Both the position numbers and the translations under genes were made by a program. Under the pieces are notes generated by a model. It was not told the origin of the DNA and searched no databases. It was given only the letters and a program-made list of their open reading frames with translations. A DNA stretch of 64,000 nt from Dyadobacter sp. UC 10 (lineage in GTDB: Bacteria > Bacteroidota > Bacteroidia > Cytophagales > Spirosomataceae): assembly GCF_008369915.1 (NCBI RefSeq), contig NZ_VSRN01000001.1, positions 4,150,501 through 4,214,500 on the forward strand, written 5' to 3'. Every line of letters begins with the position of its first letter. Positions within the stretch are counted from its first letter, which is position 1. This document shows, piece after piece, positions 28,669-37,729 of this stretch.

Positions 28669-29190
28669 TCAATTCAGGGAATCACTCAGCGCGCGGGCCT
28701 GATCCAGGTATTGGCGCAGATCGGGCAGCCTGCTCTCGATCCATTTTTTTAACTCCGGATCGGTAACCGAGCCTGCCTGCGATTCAAAGTATACAATGGT
28801 TTCGGCATGGGTAGTCTCCACAGCCGCTGCATAAACCGTATCCAGCTCCATTCCTTTTCTGCCCGACAGTGTATCCAGCCGTTGTTGCCTTTTGTCCGAC
28901 AATGTTGTGGGAATATCCAGGTCATTTGATGTTGCAAAAATTTGAAGCTGCTGATTAGAGGCCGTATATGCGTCGATCATCAATTGTCCGAAGCCAGCAT
29001 ATTCCGCCGACGCACCGTTGTTTAACGCAACTTGTCCCGCACTGATTTGAAAAAGTCCCTCATCGGCCGCATTCAGAACAAATTCCCGATCCATATTGGT
29101 GATCAGGCTGCGCGTAGCCGTACCATCGTCGCGGCAGGAAACCGCGACACAAAAGATAAACAGGTAAAGCATTGACAATGACTTTCTCAT
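28669..29190 (-). CDS. DUF4142 lipoprotein
   Basis: A 173-aa protein with a lipoprotein signal (MRKSLSMLYLFIFCVAVSC, lipid Cys19). The mature part is a predicted four-helix bundle: EFVLNAADEGLFQISAGQVA, YAGFGQLMIDAYTASNQQLQ and AAVETTHAETIVYFESQA are the DUF4142 pattern, related to ferritin-like folds. The function is unknown; such genes often sit beside stress genes, as here. Confidence 0.82.
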   Translation of the reverse strand: MRKSLSMLYLFIFCVAVSCRDDGTATRSLITNMDREFVLNAADEGLFQISAGQVALNNGASAEYAGFGQLMIDAYTASNQQLQIFATSNDLDIPTTLSDKRQQRLDTLSGRKGMELDTVYAAAVETTHAETIVYFESQAGSVTDPELKKWIESRLPDLRQYLDQARALSDSLN

Positions 29191-29267
29191 AATGCCGGCA
29201 GCTGGTTGGTTGTCGCTATCCGGATTAATACTGTGCCAGGCGGGCGGAGAAAAATTTGATAGTTGAA

Positions 29268-31244
29268 TTACAGGGATTTGTCTTTGCGATAGGAAGCTAT
29301 TTTAGAATACAGCTCGGCAGGTGTAAAAGGTTTGCTGATATAATCGTTCATTCCGACGGTGAATGCAATGTCTTTAATATCCATCATGGCGGATGCGGTA
29401 AGTGCGATGATCGCCGGCAGCTGGCGAATCTTTAAAGTAGCTTCGTATCCGTCCATCTCGGGCATTTGTAAATCCATCAAAACAAGGTCGTAATCGGTTA
29501 TTTGCACTTTTTCGAGTGCTACCAGCCCATTTTCAGCCACATCGTACGTTACATTCCACTGTTTCATGAAATTCCGCATCAACAGTACATTGATCGCATT
29601 GTCCTCCACGATGAGAAGCCGCATTCCTTCCAGGCTGAATTTGTTGGAAGTACTACCATTGTTTTGTTCTGAAAAATGCTTTTCGCTGACTTTGAACGAA
29701 AGACTGAAATAGAAAACCGAGCCTTTTCCCTGCTCGCTTTCAACAAAAATTTTGCTTTGCTGCAATTCAAGGAGCCGCTTGGTAATGGTCAGGCCAAGTC
29801 CGGAGCCTCCGTATTTTCTGGTCGTGTCGGAAGTGGCCTGGGTAAAGCTGTCGAATATGTTTTCGATTTTTTCAGGGGGGATACCGATGCCGGTATCTTC
29901 TACTTTAAAATCCAGGGTAATCCGGTCGCCTTCGCGCCGGGTAACTTCCGCTGAAATGATGACTTTACCGGTTTCTGTAAATTTTACGGCATTGCTGACA
30001 AGGTTGGTCAATATTTGCCCCAACCGCACGGGATCGCCGACCACCGTCACATTCACAGGATTGCTCACTTTCAATTTAAGCATGATCCCTTTTTCATTGG
30101 CCTTCTGAAGGATGCCGGAGCGGATATTTTCCAGGAGCGAAAGTACATTGAAATCCACTTCCTCAAATTCGATTTTTCCGGCTTCTATCTTGCTGAAATC
30201 GAGTATATCATTGATCAGGACCAGTAAATTTTCAGCCGAGAATTTGAGGATATTGAGATATTCCATTTGCTCGGGGCGGGGATTCTGCTGCAGAAGCAAA
30301 TGGGTGAAGCCGATCACCGCATTCATCGGTGTCCGGATCTCATGGCTCATGGTCGACAGGAACTGGGATTTGGCAATGGCCGCCATTTCGGCCATTTCCT
30401 TTGCGTGGATCAGTTCCTGCTCCGTTTTCTTCTGGTTGTCAATGTCCATGATCGCGCCGTAAAGCTTGACGACCTTCCCGGTTGCGTCCGAAAATGGTTT
30501 ACCGATCGCGTGGATAAATTTGATCTTGCCATCGGGCAGGATGATCCGCAGGTCGAAGCTGGCGGGCGACAATTTGTTGATGGCCTCCCAGATGTGCGTT
30601 TTGTAAAGGTGCAGATCGTCAGGGTGGATCATTTTTGAAAAAACATCCGTGTCTGGCCCGGCACTGTCGGGTTCCAGTCCGAAGATACGGAAAGCTTCGG
30701 CCGACCAGTAATTTTGCCCGGTCACCAGGTCGGCTTCCCAGCTGCCGCTATGGGTCAGCTGCTGCGACTCACTGAGCATTGCCTCACTGCGACGGATCGA
30801 TTCCTCTGCTTTTTTTCGATCCGAAATGTCGTGCCACACGACCAGCAGCACCTTTTTGTTATTAATAGGGACCGGGTTCAACGTAACCTCCACCGGAAAT
30901 TCTTTTCCGTCTATTTTTTTGTGAATCCATTCAAAACGGTTGTAGCCACTTTCATAAGCAAGCCGGTCCATTTCACGCGCTTTATCAGCTGACCTTTGTC
31001 CGTCGGGCTGGAATTCGGGGGAGAATATGGCGGGGTGAAAAGACAGGAGTTGACTCTTATCCTGACAGCCCAGCATTTTTACAGCTGCCTGGTTACAATC
31101 GATAATGCCATCTTCGTCAAACAGCAAATGTGCATCCGTAGAGTACTGAAAGATAACGCTCAGCTTTTCCTGCAAAAGCTCACGATCATCGTCGTCCTGT
31201 GAAGTATTGCGCCTGAAAATTTCATCCCCTCTTGATTCGTCCAT
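29268..31244 (-). CDS. hybrid sensor histidine kinase (PAS-PAS-HisKA-HATPase-REC)
   Basis: A 658-aa cytoplasmic hybrid kinase without membrane segments. Two PAS domains (about 25-140 and 150-275) precede HisKA with His301 in STMSHEIRTPMNAVIGFT. The ATPase N, G1 and G2 boxes are LVSNAVKF, DTGIGIP and GGSGLGLTI. A C-terminal receiver (about 540-655) has phospho-Asp591 in LVLMDLQMP. There is no HPt domain, so phosphate must pass to a separate HPt or serve autoregulation. The receiver is slightly short between KIRQLP and AIIALTASA. It is monocistronic; the signal is unknown. Confidence 0.92.
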   Translation of the reverse strand: MDESRGDEIFRRNTSQDDDDRELLQEKLSVIFQYSTDAHLLFDEDGIIDCNQAAVKMLGCQDKSQLLSFHPAIFSPEFQPDGQRSADKAREMDRLAYESGYNRFEWIHKKIDGKEFPVEVTLNPVPINNKKVLLVVWHDISDRKKAEESIRRSEAMLSESQQLTHSGSWEADLVTGQNYWSAEAFRIFGLEPDSAGPDTDVFSKMIHPDDLHLYKTHIWEAINKLSPASFDLRIILPDGKIKFIHAIGKPFSDATGKVVKLYGAIMDIDNQKKTEQELIHAKEMAEMAAIAKSQFLSTMSHEIRTPMNAVIGFTHLLLQQNPRPEQMEYLNILKFSAENLLVLINDILDFSKIEAGKIEFEEVDFNVLSLLENIRSGILQKANEKGIMLKLKVSNPVNVTVVGDPVRLGQILTNLVSNAVKFTETGKVIISAEVTRREGDRITLDFKVEDTGIGIPPEKIENIFDSFTQATSDTTRKYGGSGLGLTITKRLLELQQSKIFVESEQGKGSVFYFSLSFKVSEKHFSEQNNGSTSNKFSLEGMRLLIVEDNAINVLLMRNFMKQWNVTYDVAENGLVALEKVQITDYDLVLMDLQMPEMDGYEATLKIRQLPAIIALTASAMMDIKDIAFTVGMNDYISKPFTPAELYSKIASYRKDKSL

Positions 31245-31321
31245 GCCGGTATTGTGAAAACATCTGATTCGAATTTAGTAACTATTGTATTTTTATTCAA
31301 GATCAGGCCGTGCCGTAAAGT

Positions 31322-31357
31322 AAAAACCCTTCCGGATGAAGGCGGGAAGGGTTTTTC
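31322..31357 (-). terminator. bidirectional-looking intrinsic terminator
   Basis: AAAAACCCTTCC (31322-31333) pairs with GGAAGGGTTTTT (31345-31356). It lies just after the stop of the aldehyde dehydrogenase gene on the minus strand and gives a U-run on either strand. Confidence 0.85.
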
Positions 31358-31377
31358 TGTGATATAAAAAGAACGTC

Positions 31378-33003
31378 TTAGAAGATAAACTTGGTACTCA
31401 GAAAGTTAGAGGTATCCTCGTGCACGATCTCATTAATAAGCTGCTTGTTAGTCTCATTCATTTTGAAGGCGACCAGCGAACGGATCGAAAATGCGCGGAT
31501 CGCATCGGCTACCGACAACGTACCTTCCGCACTGTCTTTGCGGCCGGTAAATGGAAATACATCGGGTCCCCGCTGACATTGCGTGTTGATATTCACCCGG
31601 CTCACCTGGTTTACGAGCGGGTCGATGAGTGCAGCAACTTCGTCCGCGTCATTACTGAAAATACTGACCTGCTGCCCGTGAGTCGACTCGATCAGGAACT
31701 CGATCGTTTCTTCCAGGTCTTCAAATGGCACAACAGGAACGATCGGGCCGAATTGTTCTTCGTGGTAAAGCTTCATTTTGCTATTGACCGGATAAACCAC
31801 AGCCGGATAGAAAAACGCACCCTCCGACTTTCCACCATTTTCATTTACCACCGATGCTCCGTGCTCGATGGCGTCGGAAATACAATCGTTAAGGTATTCG
31901 ATCTTGTTGGTTTCAGGCAGCGGTGTCAGCGAAACACCCTTTTCCCACGGCATACCGAATTTGAGCTGGGCAACTGCGGCACTAAACTGTTGCAGGAACT
32001 GGTCGGCAATGCTTTTATGTACCCAGATGATCTTCAATGCCGTACAGCGCTGTCCGTTGAAGGAGAGCGAGCCGGTGATGATTTCCTTTACAGCCAGATC
32101 AATATCCGCGTTAGGTGTAACTATTGCAGCGTTTTTAGCATCCAGCCCCAGTACTGCGCGCAGCCTGTTGACTTTCGGGTGTTGTTTTTTCAATTCGTTG
32201 GCCACTTTGCTCGACCCGATGAGCGTAAGCACATTGATCTTGCCGGAGTGCATCAAGCCAGGCACGATCGTGTTTCCTCTTCCGTAAATGATATTGACAA
32301 CCCCTTTTGGGAAACAGTCCCTGAAAGCTTCCTGCAATGGATAATGCAGCAGCGTACCGAATTTCGGAGGTTTAAAAAGAATAGTATTGCCCATGATCAG
32401 GGCAGGTATCAGCGTTGTAAAAGTTTCGTTAAGGGGATAATTGAAAGGGCCCATGCAAAGCACAACTCCCAGCGGCGAGCGCCTTACCTGTGCGGCAATA
32501 CCGTCGACAATATCGAAACCTGACGAATCCCTGTCAAGGTTTTTGAGGGAGTCGATGGTTGCATAAATGTATTCAACGGTCCGGTCAAATTCTTTCACGG
32601 AGTCGGCAAAAGACTTACCGATCTCCCACATGATCAGTTTCACAATAATATCCTTCTGCTCGATCATTTTGCCGGTAAACTGCTCCACGCAATGGATTCT
32701 TTCCGCAACTCCCATGGTAGGCCATTCTCCCCGTCCGTTGTTGTAAGCTGCTACTGCGGCATTGAGGGATTCTTCCGCTTCGACAGCCGTGCAAACCGGA
32801 TAGCTGCCGATCAGTTTTCGTTGCAGCCCGTTTTCTGTTTTAATACAAACAGGCGAATACACTTCGTGGACAGGACCATTCCAGGGTTTCATGATACCAT
32901 TGCTGAGGTATTCGCGCTGGTGAACGAGCTCGGGCAGGCTGAACTCATGCGGAACGTCTTTCTCTTCGACGAAGATGTTTTTTAATGCGGCGTTGAAATC
33001 CAT
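31378..33003 (-). CDS. NADP-dependent glyceraldehyde-3-phosphate dehydrogenase-like aldehyde dehydrogenase
   Basis: A 541-aa ALDH from ATG 33003 (an upstream start at 33099 adds 32 poor residues). VLCMGPFNYPLNETFTTLIP, FKPPKFGTLLHYP and LTLIGSSKVANELKKQHPK fit the non-phosphorylating GapN-like group found in algae and bacteria. The catalytic Cys is in FNGQRCTALKIIW. The usual ELGGK general-base segment reads VLGLDAKNAAIV, without the Glu in its normal place. The reaction would oxidise an aldehyde, probably glyceraldehyde-3-phosphate, with NADP. It is monocistronic with its own terminator. Confidence 0.82.
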   Translation of the reverse strand: MDFNAALKNIFVEEKDVPHEFSLPELVHQREYLSNGIMKPWNGPVHEVYSPVCIKTENGLQRKLIGSYPVCTAVEAEESLNAAVAAYNNGRGEWPTMGVAERIHCVEQFTGKMIEQKDIIVKLIMWEIGKSFADSVKEFDRTVEYIYATIDSLKNLDRDSSGFDIVDGIAAQVRRSPLGVVLCMGPFNYPLNETFTTLIPALIMGNTILFKPPKFGTLLHYPLQEAFRDCFPKGVVNIIYGRGNTIVPGLMHSGKINVLTLIGSSKVANELKKQHPKVNRLRAVLGLDAKNAAIVTPNADIDLAVKEIITGSLSFNGQRCTALKIIWVHKSIADQFLQQFSAAVAQLKFGMPWEKGVSLTPLPETNKIEYLNDCISDAIEHGASVVNENGGKSEGAFFYPAVVYPVNSKMKLYHEEQFGPIVPVVPFEDLEETIEFLIESTHGQQVSIFSNDADEVAALIDPLVNQVSRVNINTQCQRGPDVFPFTGRKDSAEGTLSVADAIRAFSIRSLVAFKMNETNKQLINEIVHEDTSNFLSTKFIF

Positions 33004-33145
33004 TTGTGCTGGCTGAAAATAATGTGATGGTCTTGGTTGAATAATGATTAAAAACAACGGATCGTTCCCGTCAAAATGACTTGACGAGTGATATTGCAAC
33101 CTAACCTTACCCCAGTTCAGTATTTCGCCGACTGCGCTGCATTGC

Positions 33146-34489
33146 TCAGGCCGGCGCAGTGGCCAGTGTGTTCTTTCTGCCCATTTTAAGGAAGCGGGTG
33201 ATCAGGAAGCCGGAAGCCAGGGTAAGGCCCAGGATTAATCCGAGCCACATGCCAGAGGCACCCATATTAAAGTGAAATGCAAGCAGATACCCGACAGGTA
33301 TACCGATGACCCAATATGCAATTCCGATCAGCACGGTGGGTGTTTTTACATCTTTGATCCCGCGCAGCAATCCTGCACTGATCGCCTGGGTACTGTCTGA
33401 TATTTGAAATACTGCGGCAAAAAGCAATAGCAGCGCTGCCAGTTCCACCACTTGCGGCTCCTGGTTGAATGCAACCGGCAATACGTTCCGGAAGATGACA
33501 AACAGTGTTGCGCAGATGGTACCGTAGATAAGGGCGGTCAGGATCGTACTTTTTCCGATTACGATGATCTTGAACCAGTCTGTGCGGCCGAGCGCGTTAC
33601 TTACCCGTATCGAACCTGCCTGCGCAAGGCCCATGGATACCATGAAAGTGAAAGAGGCGCAGTTAAGCGCTATCTGGTGTGCGGCCTGCGAAACGGCGCC
33701 CAGGGTACCAATGATAATGCCCGAAACAGCGAATGCGCCGGCTTCCATACCGATCTGCATACTGCTGGGTACGCCTATATGCAGCAGCTCTCGCAAAGTT
33801 TTGGTTTTGAGTTTCCACTGGTTTTGACGCACTGCGATGTACCTGGCAAAGGTTTTATGGCTGAGTACCACATAACCCAAAGCAAGGAACATGCAACTGC
33901 GCGTGATCAGCGTTGCCCAGCCTGCGCCTTCCAGCTCAAGCCGGGGAAAACCCCAGTTGCCGTAGATCAGCAGCCAGTTCAGCACGATGTTCAGCGGCAT
34001 TCCGGCCAGGGAGAAGATCATTGCCGTGCGGGTGTATTCAAGCCCATCGGCAAACTGCTTCAAGGTCATGAAAAGCAGCATCGGAATAATCGAAAGACCC
34101 ATTAACTTCATAAATGGAAGCGCAAGTTCGACTACATAGGGATCCTGGCCCAGGTGATACAGTACATTTTTACCAGATACCAGTGAAAATGAAATCAACA
34201 GCGCGGTAACCGTGCACAGTATGAAGCCGTTATACAGATAGTGCGATACCTGCTGGGCATCCTGCTTTCCGTTGGCGAGCGATACCATTTGTGACACGGA
34301 GATCGTCATGCCGATCCCGATTACGAAGGGAATGTTCATCGCATTGATAACGAGTGCGGCGGCTGCCAGGTGCTTGTAGCTGATCGCACCCACCATCGCA
34401 CTGTCGATCAGGTGAAGCGCCATTTGCGCCAGCTCACCGATAATAATTGGAAATGCTAATCTTAAAGTTTGTGATGCTTCTTCTTTCAT
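33146..34489 (-). CDS. MATE family efflux transporter
   Basis: A 447-aa, twelve-helix drug/metabolite:Na+ or H+ antiporter of the NorM/MatE group. FPIIIGELAQMALHLIDSAM near the start, GMTISVSQMVSLANGKQD and the internally repeated second half (GVPSSMQIGMEAGAFAVSGI) show the two MatE units. The substrate is unknown. It is divergent from the outer membrane receptor at 34659. Confidence 0.92.
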   Translation of the reverse strand: MKEEASQTLRLAFPIIIGELAQMALHLIDSAMVGAISYKHLAAAALVINAMNIPFVIGIGMTISVSQMVSLANGKQDAQQVSHYLYNGFILCTVTALLISFSLVSGKNVLYHLGQDPYVVELALPFMKLMGLSIIPMLLFMTLKQFADGLEYTRTAMIFSLAGMPLNIVLNWLLIYGNWGFPRLELEGAGWATLITRSCMFLALGYVVLSHKTFARYIAVRQNQWKLKTKTLRELLHIGVPSSMQIGMEAGAFAVSGIIIGTLGAVSQAAHQIALNCASFTFMVSMGLAQAGSIRVSNALGRTDWFKIIVIGKSTILTALIYGTICATLFVIFRNVLPVAFNQEPQVVELAALLLLFAAVFQISDSTQAISAGLLRGIKDVKTPTVLIGIAYWVIGIPVGYLLAFHFNMGASGMWLGLILGLTLASGFLITRFLKMGRKNTLATAPA

Positions 34490-34556
34490 GGCTTTTGTGG
34501 ATACGCTAAAAAGGTTGCAAAGTTACGAATTAAGAGTTCAGAGTGAGGGATATTTG

Positions 34557-34581
34557 ACTCTAATATCTGCCCGGTTAGAGT
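34557..34581. promoter_or_regulatory. inverted repeat ACTCTAA-N11-TTAGAGT
   Basis: Seven-base arms at 34557-34563 and 34575-34581 lie in the gap between the divergent MATE and outer membrane receptor genes. The size and spacing suit a dimeric regulator. No regulator gene is adjacent, so the meaning is open. Confidence 0.3.
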
Positions 34582-34658
34582 AAATCAGCCCGGCAAAACG
34601 GTTTCTATTGATAGCAAAATCAGGGCAATTATCTATTGAAAAATATTACAAAAACAGA

Positions 34659-37088
34659 ATGAGTATCAGGAGAAGTTTAGCGGCAGGGATTTTAATTTTC
34701 CTGATTTCGGGTGCGAATATGGTATCTGCGCAGCGTGGAGGGAAATTGAAGGTTGTTGGTAAAATTATTGACAGTCAGAGTAACAGCCCGCTGGGGTATG
34801 CCAGTATCAGGCTCTTTAAGACGGCTGATAGTTCTTTTGTGAGCGGCGCGATCACAGACGAGACAGGCGGATTTATCGTAGATATCGCGGCAGGTAACTA
34901 TTATGCGCTGTCCGAATTTATCGGTTACAAAGCACAGGTTACGCCGGGTATCACACTGAACGCTTCCAATTCTCCCATGGATTTAGGATTAATCAAAGTA
35001 AGCGCGTCTGCGCGGACACTTGATGAAGTGACTGTCCAGGCGGAGAAAAGCTCGATGGAGTTGTCGTTGGACAAAAAGGTATTCAATGTGGGTAAAGACC
35101 TGGCAAATGCAGGTGGGACGGCGGTGGATATCCTCACAAATGTGCCTTCCGTGGCTGTGGACGTGGAAGGGAATGTGAGTCTGCGCGGAAGCGGGAATGT
35201 ACGTATACTGATTGACGGTAAGCCTTCGGGATTGGTGAGCATCAAGGGCGCAAGCGGCTTGCAGCAGTTGCAGGGTAGCATGATCGAGCGGGTGGAAATT
35301 ATAACAAATCCATCAGCGCGCTACGAAGCTGAAGGGATGGGCGGGGTTATTAATATTGTTTTAAAGAAAGAACGGAAAGAGGGGATCAATGGGTCTTTTG
35401 ATATAATCACAGGTCACCCTACCAACTATGGCGCTGCTGCCAATGTAAATTACCGGCGTAAAAACCTGAACTTTTTCATCAATTACACGATGTCTTACCG
35501 CAATACACCCGGAAAGAACTTCGTGTACCAGGAGCTGTACCGCAACGATTCCACATTTATTATGGAGCGGGATATGAAGAGCAATCTCAAAGGTATGGCC
35601 AATAGCGCCAGGGGAGGAATTGATTTTTATTTTAACCCCAAAAATATCCTGACAGGGGCCTATACATGGCGTACGAGCAAGGGGAAGCGATTTTCGACGC
35701 TCAATTACAGGGATTATATCGGCAGTACCAACAATCTGACCAGTTACACGGTTCGAACCCAGGATGAAACAGAAACCGAACCAAACTCAGAATATTCAAT
35801 CACATATAAGAAAACATTTGACAGGAAAGGACAGGAATTTACCGCTGATGTGCGCTACCTCGATAACTGGGAGAATTCGGATCAGTATTACAATGAAAAT
35901 GTATTCGACCCGGACGGAAGTCCCTCCGGGATCCCTCCGCTTTTACAGCGGGCTGTGAACTATGAAACGGAGAAGCAGCTGCTTTTCCAGGCCGATTACG
36001 TGCATCCCTTTGCCAAAGACGGTAAGTTTGAAGCAGGTGCACGAAGCAGCTCGCGGGACATGACCAATGATTATGCCGTGACGCAGCGGGCCGAGGATGG
36101 CGGCTGGATCATGCTGCCGAACCTTACCAACGATTTTCTTTATGAAGAGAACATCAATGCGGTGTATGGGATTGTTGGTAACAAAACCGGGAAATTTTCT
36201 TACCAGGCCGGTTTGCGGGCGGAGTGGACGGGTGTTACCACGGAATTGAAGCAGACCAGCGAAGTGAATAAAAGACGCTATGCCAACCTTTTTCCCAGCG
36301 TACATGTGACTTATGACTTTGCCAAGCAGAATGCATTTCAGCTCAGTTTCAGCCGCCGCGTACGTCGCCCGCAGTACAATGACCTCAGCCCGTTTGCGAC
36401 TTACAGCGACAACAGGAACTACTGGAGCGGTAACCCCGATCTCAATCCGGAATTTACGAATGCATTCGAACTGGGGCACATTAAATACATGTCGAAAGGC
36501 TCGCTGACATCCTCCTTGTATTACCGGCATACGAACGGGAAAATTACGAGTATCAGGAATGTCCAGGAAGACGGGAGCTCCTACACCCGGCCTGAAAACC
36601 TGGGCACGGAAGATGCATACGGGGCTGAATTTACGAGCTCTTTTAATCCTTATACCTGGTGGAAGATAGATAACAGCGTGAATTTTTTCAGGGCAATCAC
36701 AGATGGTGCGAATGTGGACCAGACTTTCCAAAGTGACACGTACAGCTGGTTTGTAAGAATGATGTCCAGGTTTACATTATGGAAGACAACGGACGTGCAA
36801 TTCAGAGGGAATTATGAGGCGCCCCAGCAAACACCGCAGGGGAGGAGAAAGGCGCTCGCTACACTGGACCTGGCGGCTACCCGGGACATTCTGAAAAACA
36901 ATGCTACGCTGACACTCAGTGTGATAGATGTGTTCAACTCACGCCGGTTCCGGTCTGTCACGGAAGGGTTTAACTTTTATGCTAGAAACAGTTCGCAGGG
37001 AAGGTTACGCCAGGTAAACCTTACTTTAAACTACCGTTTGCACCAGGCCAAAAAGAAACCAAAGGAGTCACTGGAAGGGGAATTTTAG
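34659..37088 (+). CDS. TonB-dependent receptor-like outer membrane beta-barrel protein
   Basis: An 809-aa protein from ATG 34659 with a signal peptide ending near SGANMVSAQ. It has a Carboxypeptidase-D-like domain (KVVGKIIDSQSNSPLGYASI, about 30-110), a plug-like domain (VDILTNVPSVAVDVEGNVSL, then RGSGNVRILIDGKPSGL), and a barrel of the 'outer membrane beta-barrel family' type (about 230-790). The ligand is unknown and there is no SusD partner nearby. An upstream TTG at 34608 would hide the signal peptide. Confidence 0.87.
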   Translation: MSIRRSLAAGILIFLISGANMVSAQRGGKLKVVGKIIDSQSNSPLGYASIRLFKTADSSFVSGAITDETGGFIVDIAAGNYYALSEFIGYKAQVTPGITLNASNSPMDLGLIKVSASARTLDEVTVQAEKSSMELSLDKKVFNVGKDLANAGGTAVDILTNVPSVAVDVEGNVSLRGSGNVRILIDGKPSGLVSIKGASGLQQLQGSMIERVEIITNPSARYEAEGMGGVINIVLKKERKEGINGSFDIITGHPTNYGAAANVNYRRKNLNFFINYTMSYRNTPGKNFVYQELYRNDSTFIMERDMKSNLKGMANSARGGIDFYFNPKNILTGAYTWRTSKGKRFSTLNYRDYIGSTNNLTSYTVRTQDETETEPNSEYSITYKKTFDRKGQEFTADVRYLDNWENSDQYYNENVFDPDGSPSGIPPLLQRAVNYETEKQLLFQADYVHPFAKDGKFEAGARSSSRDMTNDYAVTQRAEDGGWIMLPNLTNDFLYEENINAVYGIVGNKTGKFSYQAGLRAEWTGVTTELKQTSEVNKRRYANLFPSVHVTYDFAKQNAFQLSFSRRVRRPQYNDLSPFATYSDNRNYWSGNPDLNPEFTNAFELGHIKYMSKGSLTSSLYYRHTNGKITSIRNVQEDGSSYTRPENLGTEDAYGAEFTSSFNPYTWWKIDNSVNFFRAITDGANVDQTFQSDTYSWFVRMMSRFTLWKTTDVQFRGNYEAPQQTPQGRRKALATLDLAATRDILKNNATLTLSVIDVFNSRRFRSVTEGFNFYARNSSQGRLRQVNLTLNYRLHQAKKKPKESLEGEF

Positions 37089-37227
37089 AGGGGTGTGTTT
37101 CATTTGAAAGCTTTATTTGACTAACTTGTATGTGATTCAGAGATTGTTAGCCTGATGATCAAAGCCTGTTTTGGGGAATGTGTTGAGCAACGATTATGTT
37201 ATCTGTAATAATCCTTAATTTTGAACT

Positions 37228-37677
37228 ATGAGCGCAAAAGCAAATAAATCAATATTTCTGGCAGATGACGATGCAGACGATTGCATGCTGTTTGAGGATG
37301 CACTGAGAGAGGTAAGCAATTCGACAGAACTGTTTACTGCCAATGATGGCGTTGAACTGATCAATCTCATGGAAACGACCGTTCCGCCTCCGCCGGACGT
37401 CATATTCCTGGACCTGAATATGCCCAGGAAAAATGGTTTCGAGTGTTTAGAGCAGATCAGGAAAACCAAGGCCTGGGAGTCAATACCCGTCGTTATTTTC
37501 TCGACAACAGGACAGGAAGAGATGGTCAGAAGGGTCTATCAGGGTGGTGCAAATTTTTTCATCAGGAAACCTGGCTCTTTTCCCAAACTGAAACAGGCCA
37601 TCAAGCAGGTTCTCGATATCGACTGGAATAAGCACAACTGGAAGCTGGTTCCTGAGAATTTTCACTATCAATATTAA
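37228..37677 (+). CDS. single-domain response regulator
   Basis: A 149-aa stand-alone receiver of the CheY-like type common beside PAS kinases in Bacteroidota. The acidic pocket is LADDDADD (13-17), phospho-Asp62 is in VIFLDLNMP, the Thr of FSTTGQ and Lys of IRKPGSF complete the site. No output domain. It lies 52 nt before a multi-PAS histidine kinase, probably its partner. Confidence 0.92.
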   Translation: MSAKANKSIFLADDDADDCMLFEDALREVSNSTELFTANDGVELINLMETTVPPPPDVIFLDLNMPRKNGFECLEQIRKTKAWESIPVVIFSTTGQEEMVRRVYQGGANFFIRKPGSFPKLKQAIKQVLDIDWNKHNWKLVPENFHYQY

Positions 37678-37729
37678 TCCACTCCGTTTGTTCACTGTTT
37701 AAATTTGTAAAATACATCTTCGGACAAAA

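Noticed and set aside
31420-32523. A 367-codon open frame on the + strand opposite the GapN-like gene
   Set aside because: Its protein is low in pattern, rich in Arg/His/Cys, and it lies fully antisense to a well-supported dehydrogenase.
37216-37223. TAATTTTG as promoter of the receiver gene
   Set aside because: It matches the -7 consensus but is only 4 nt before the ATG and lacks a -33 box at the right spacing.
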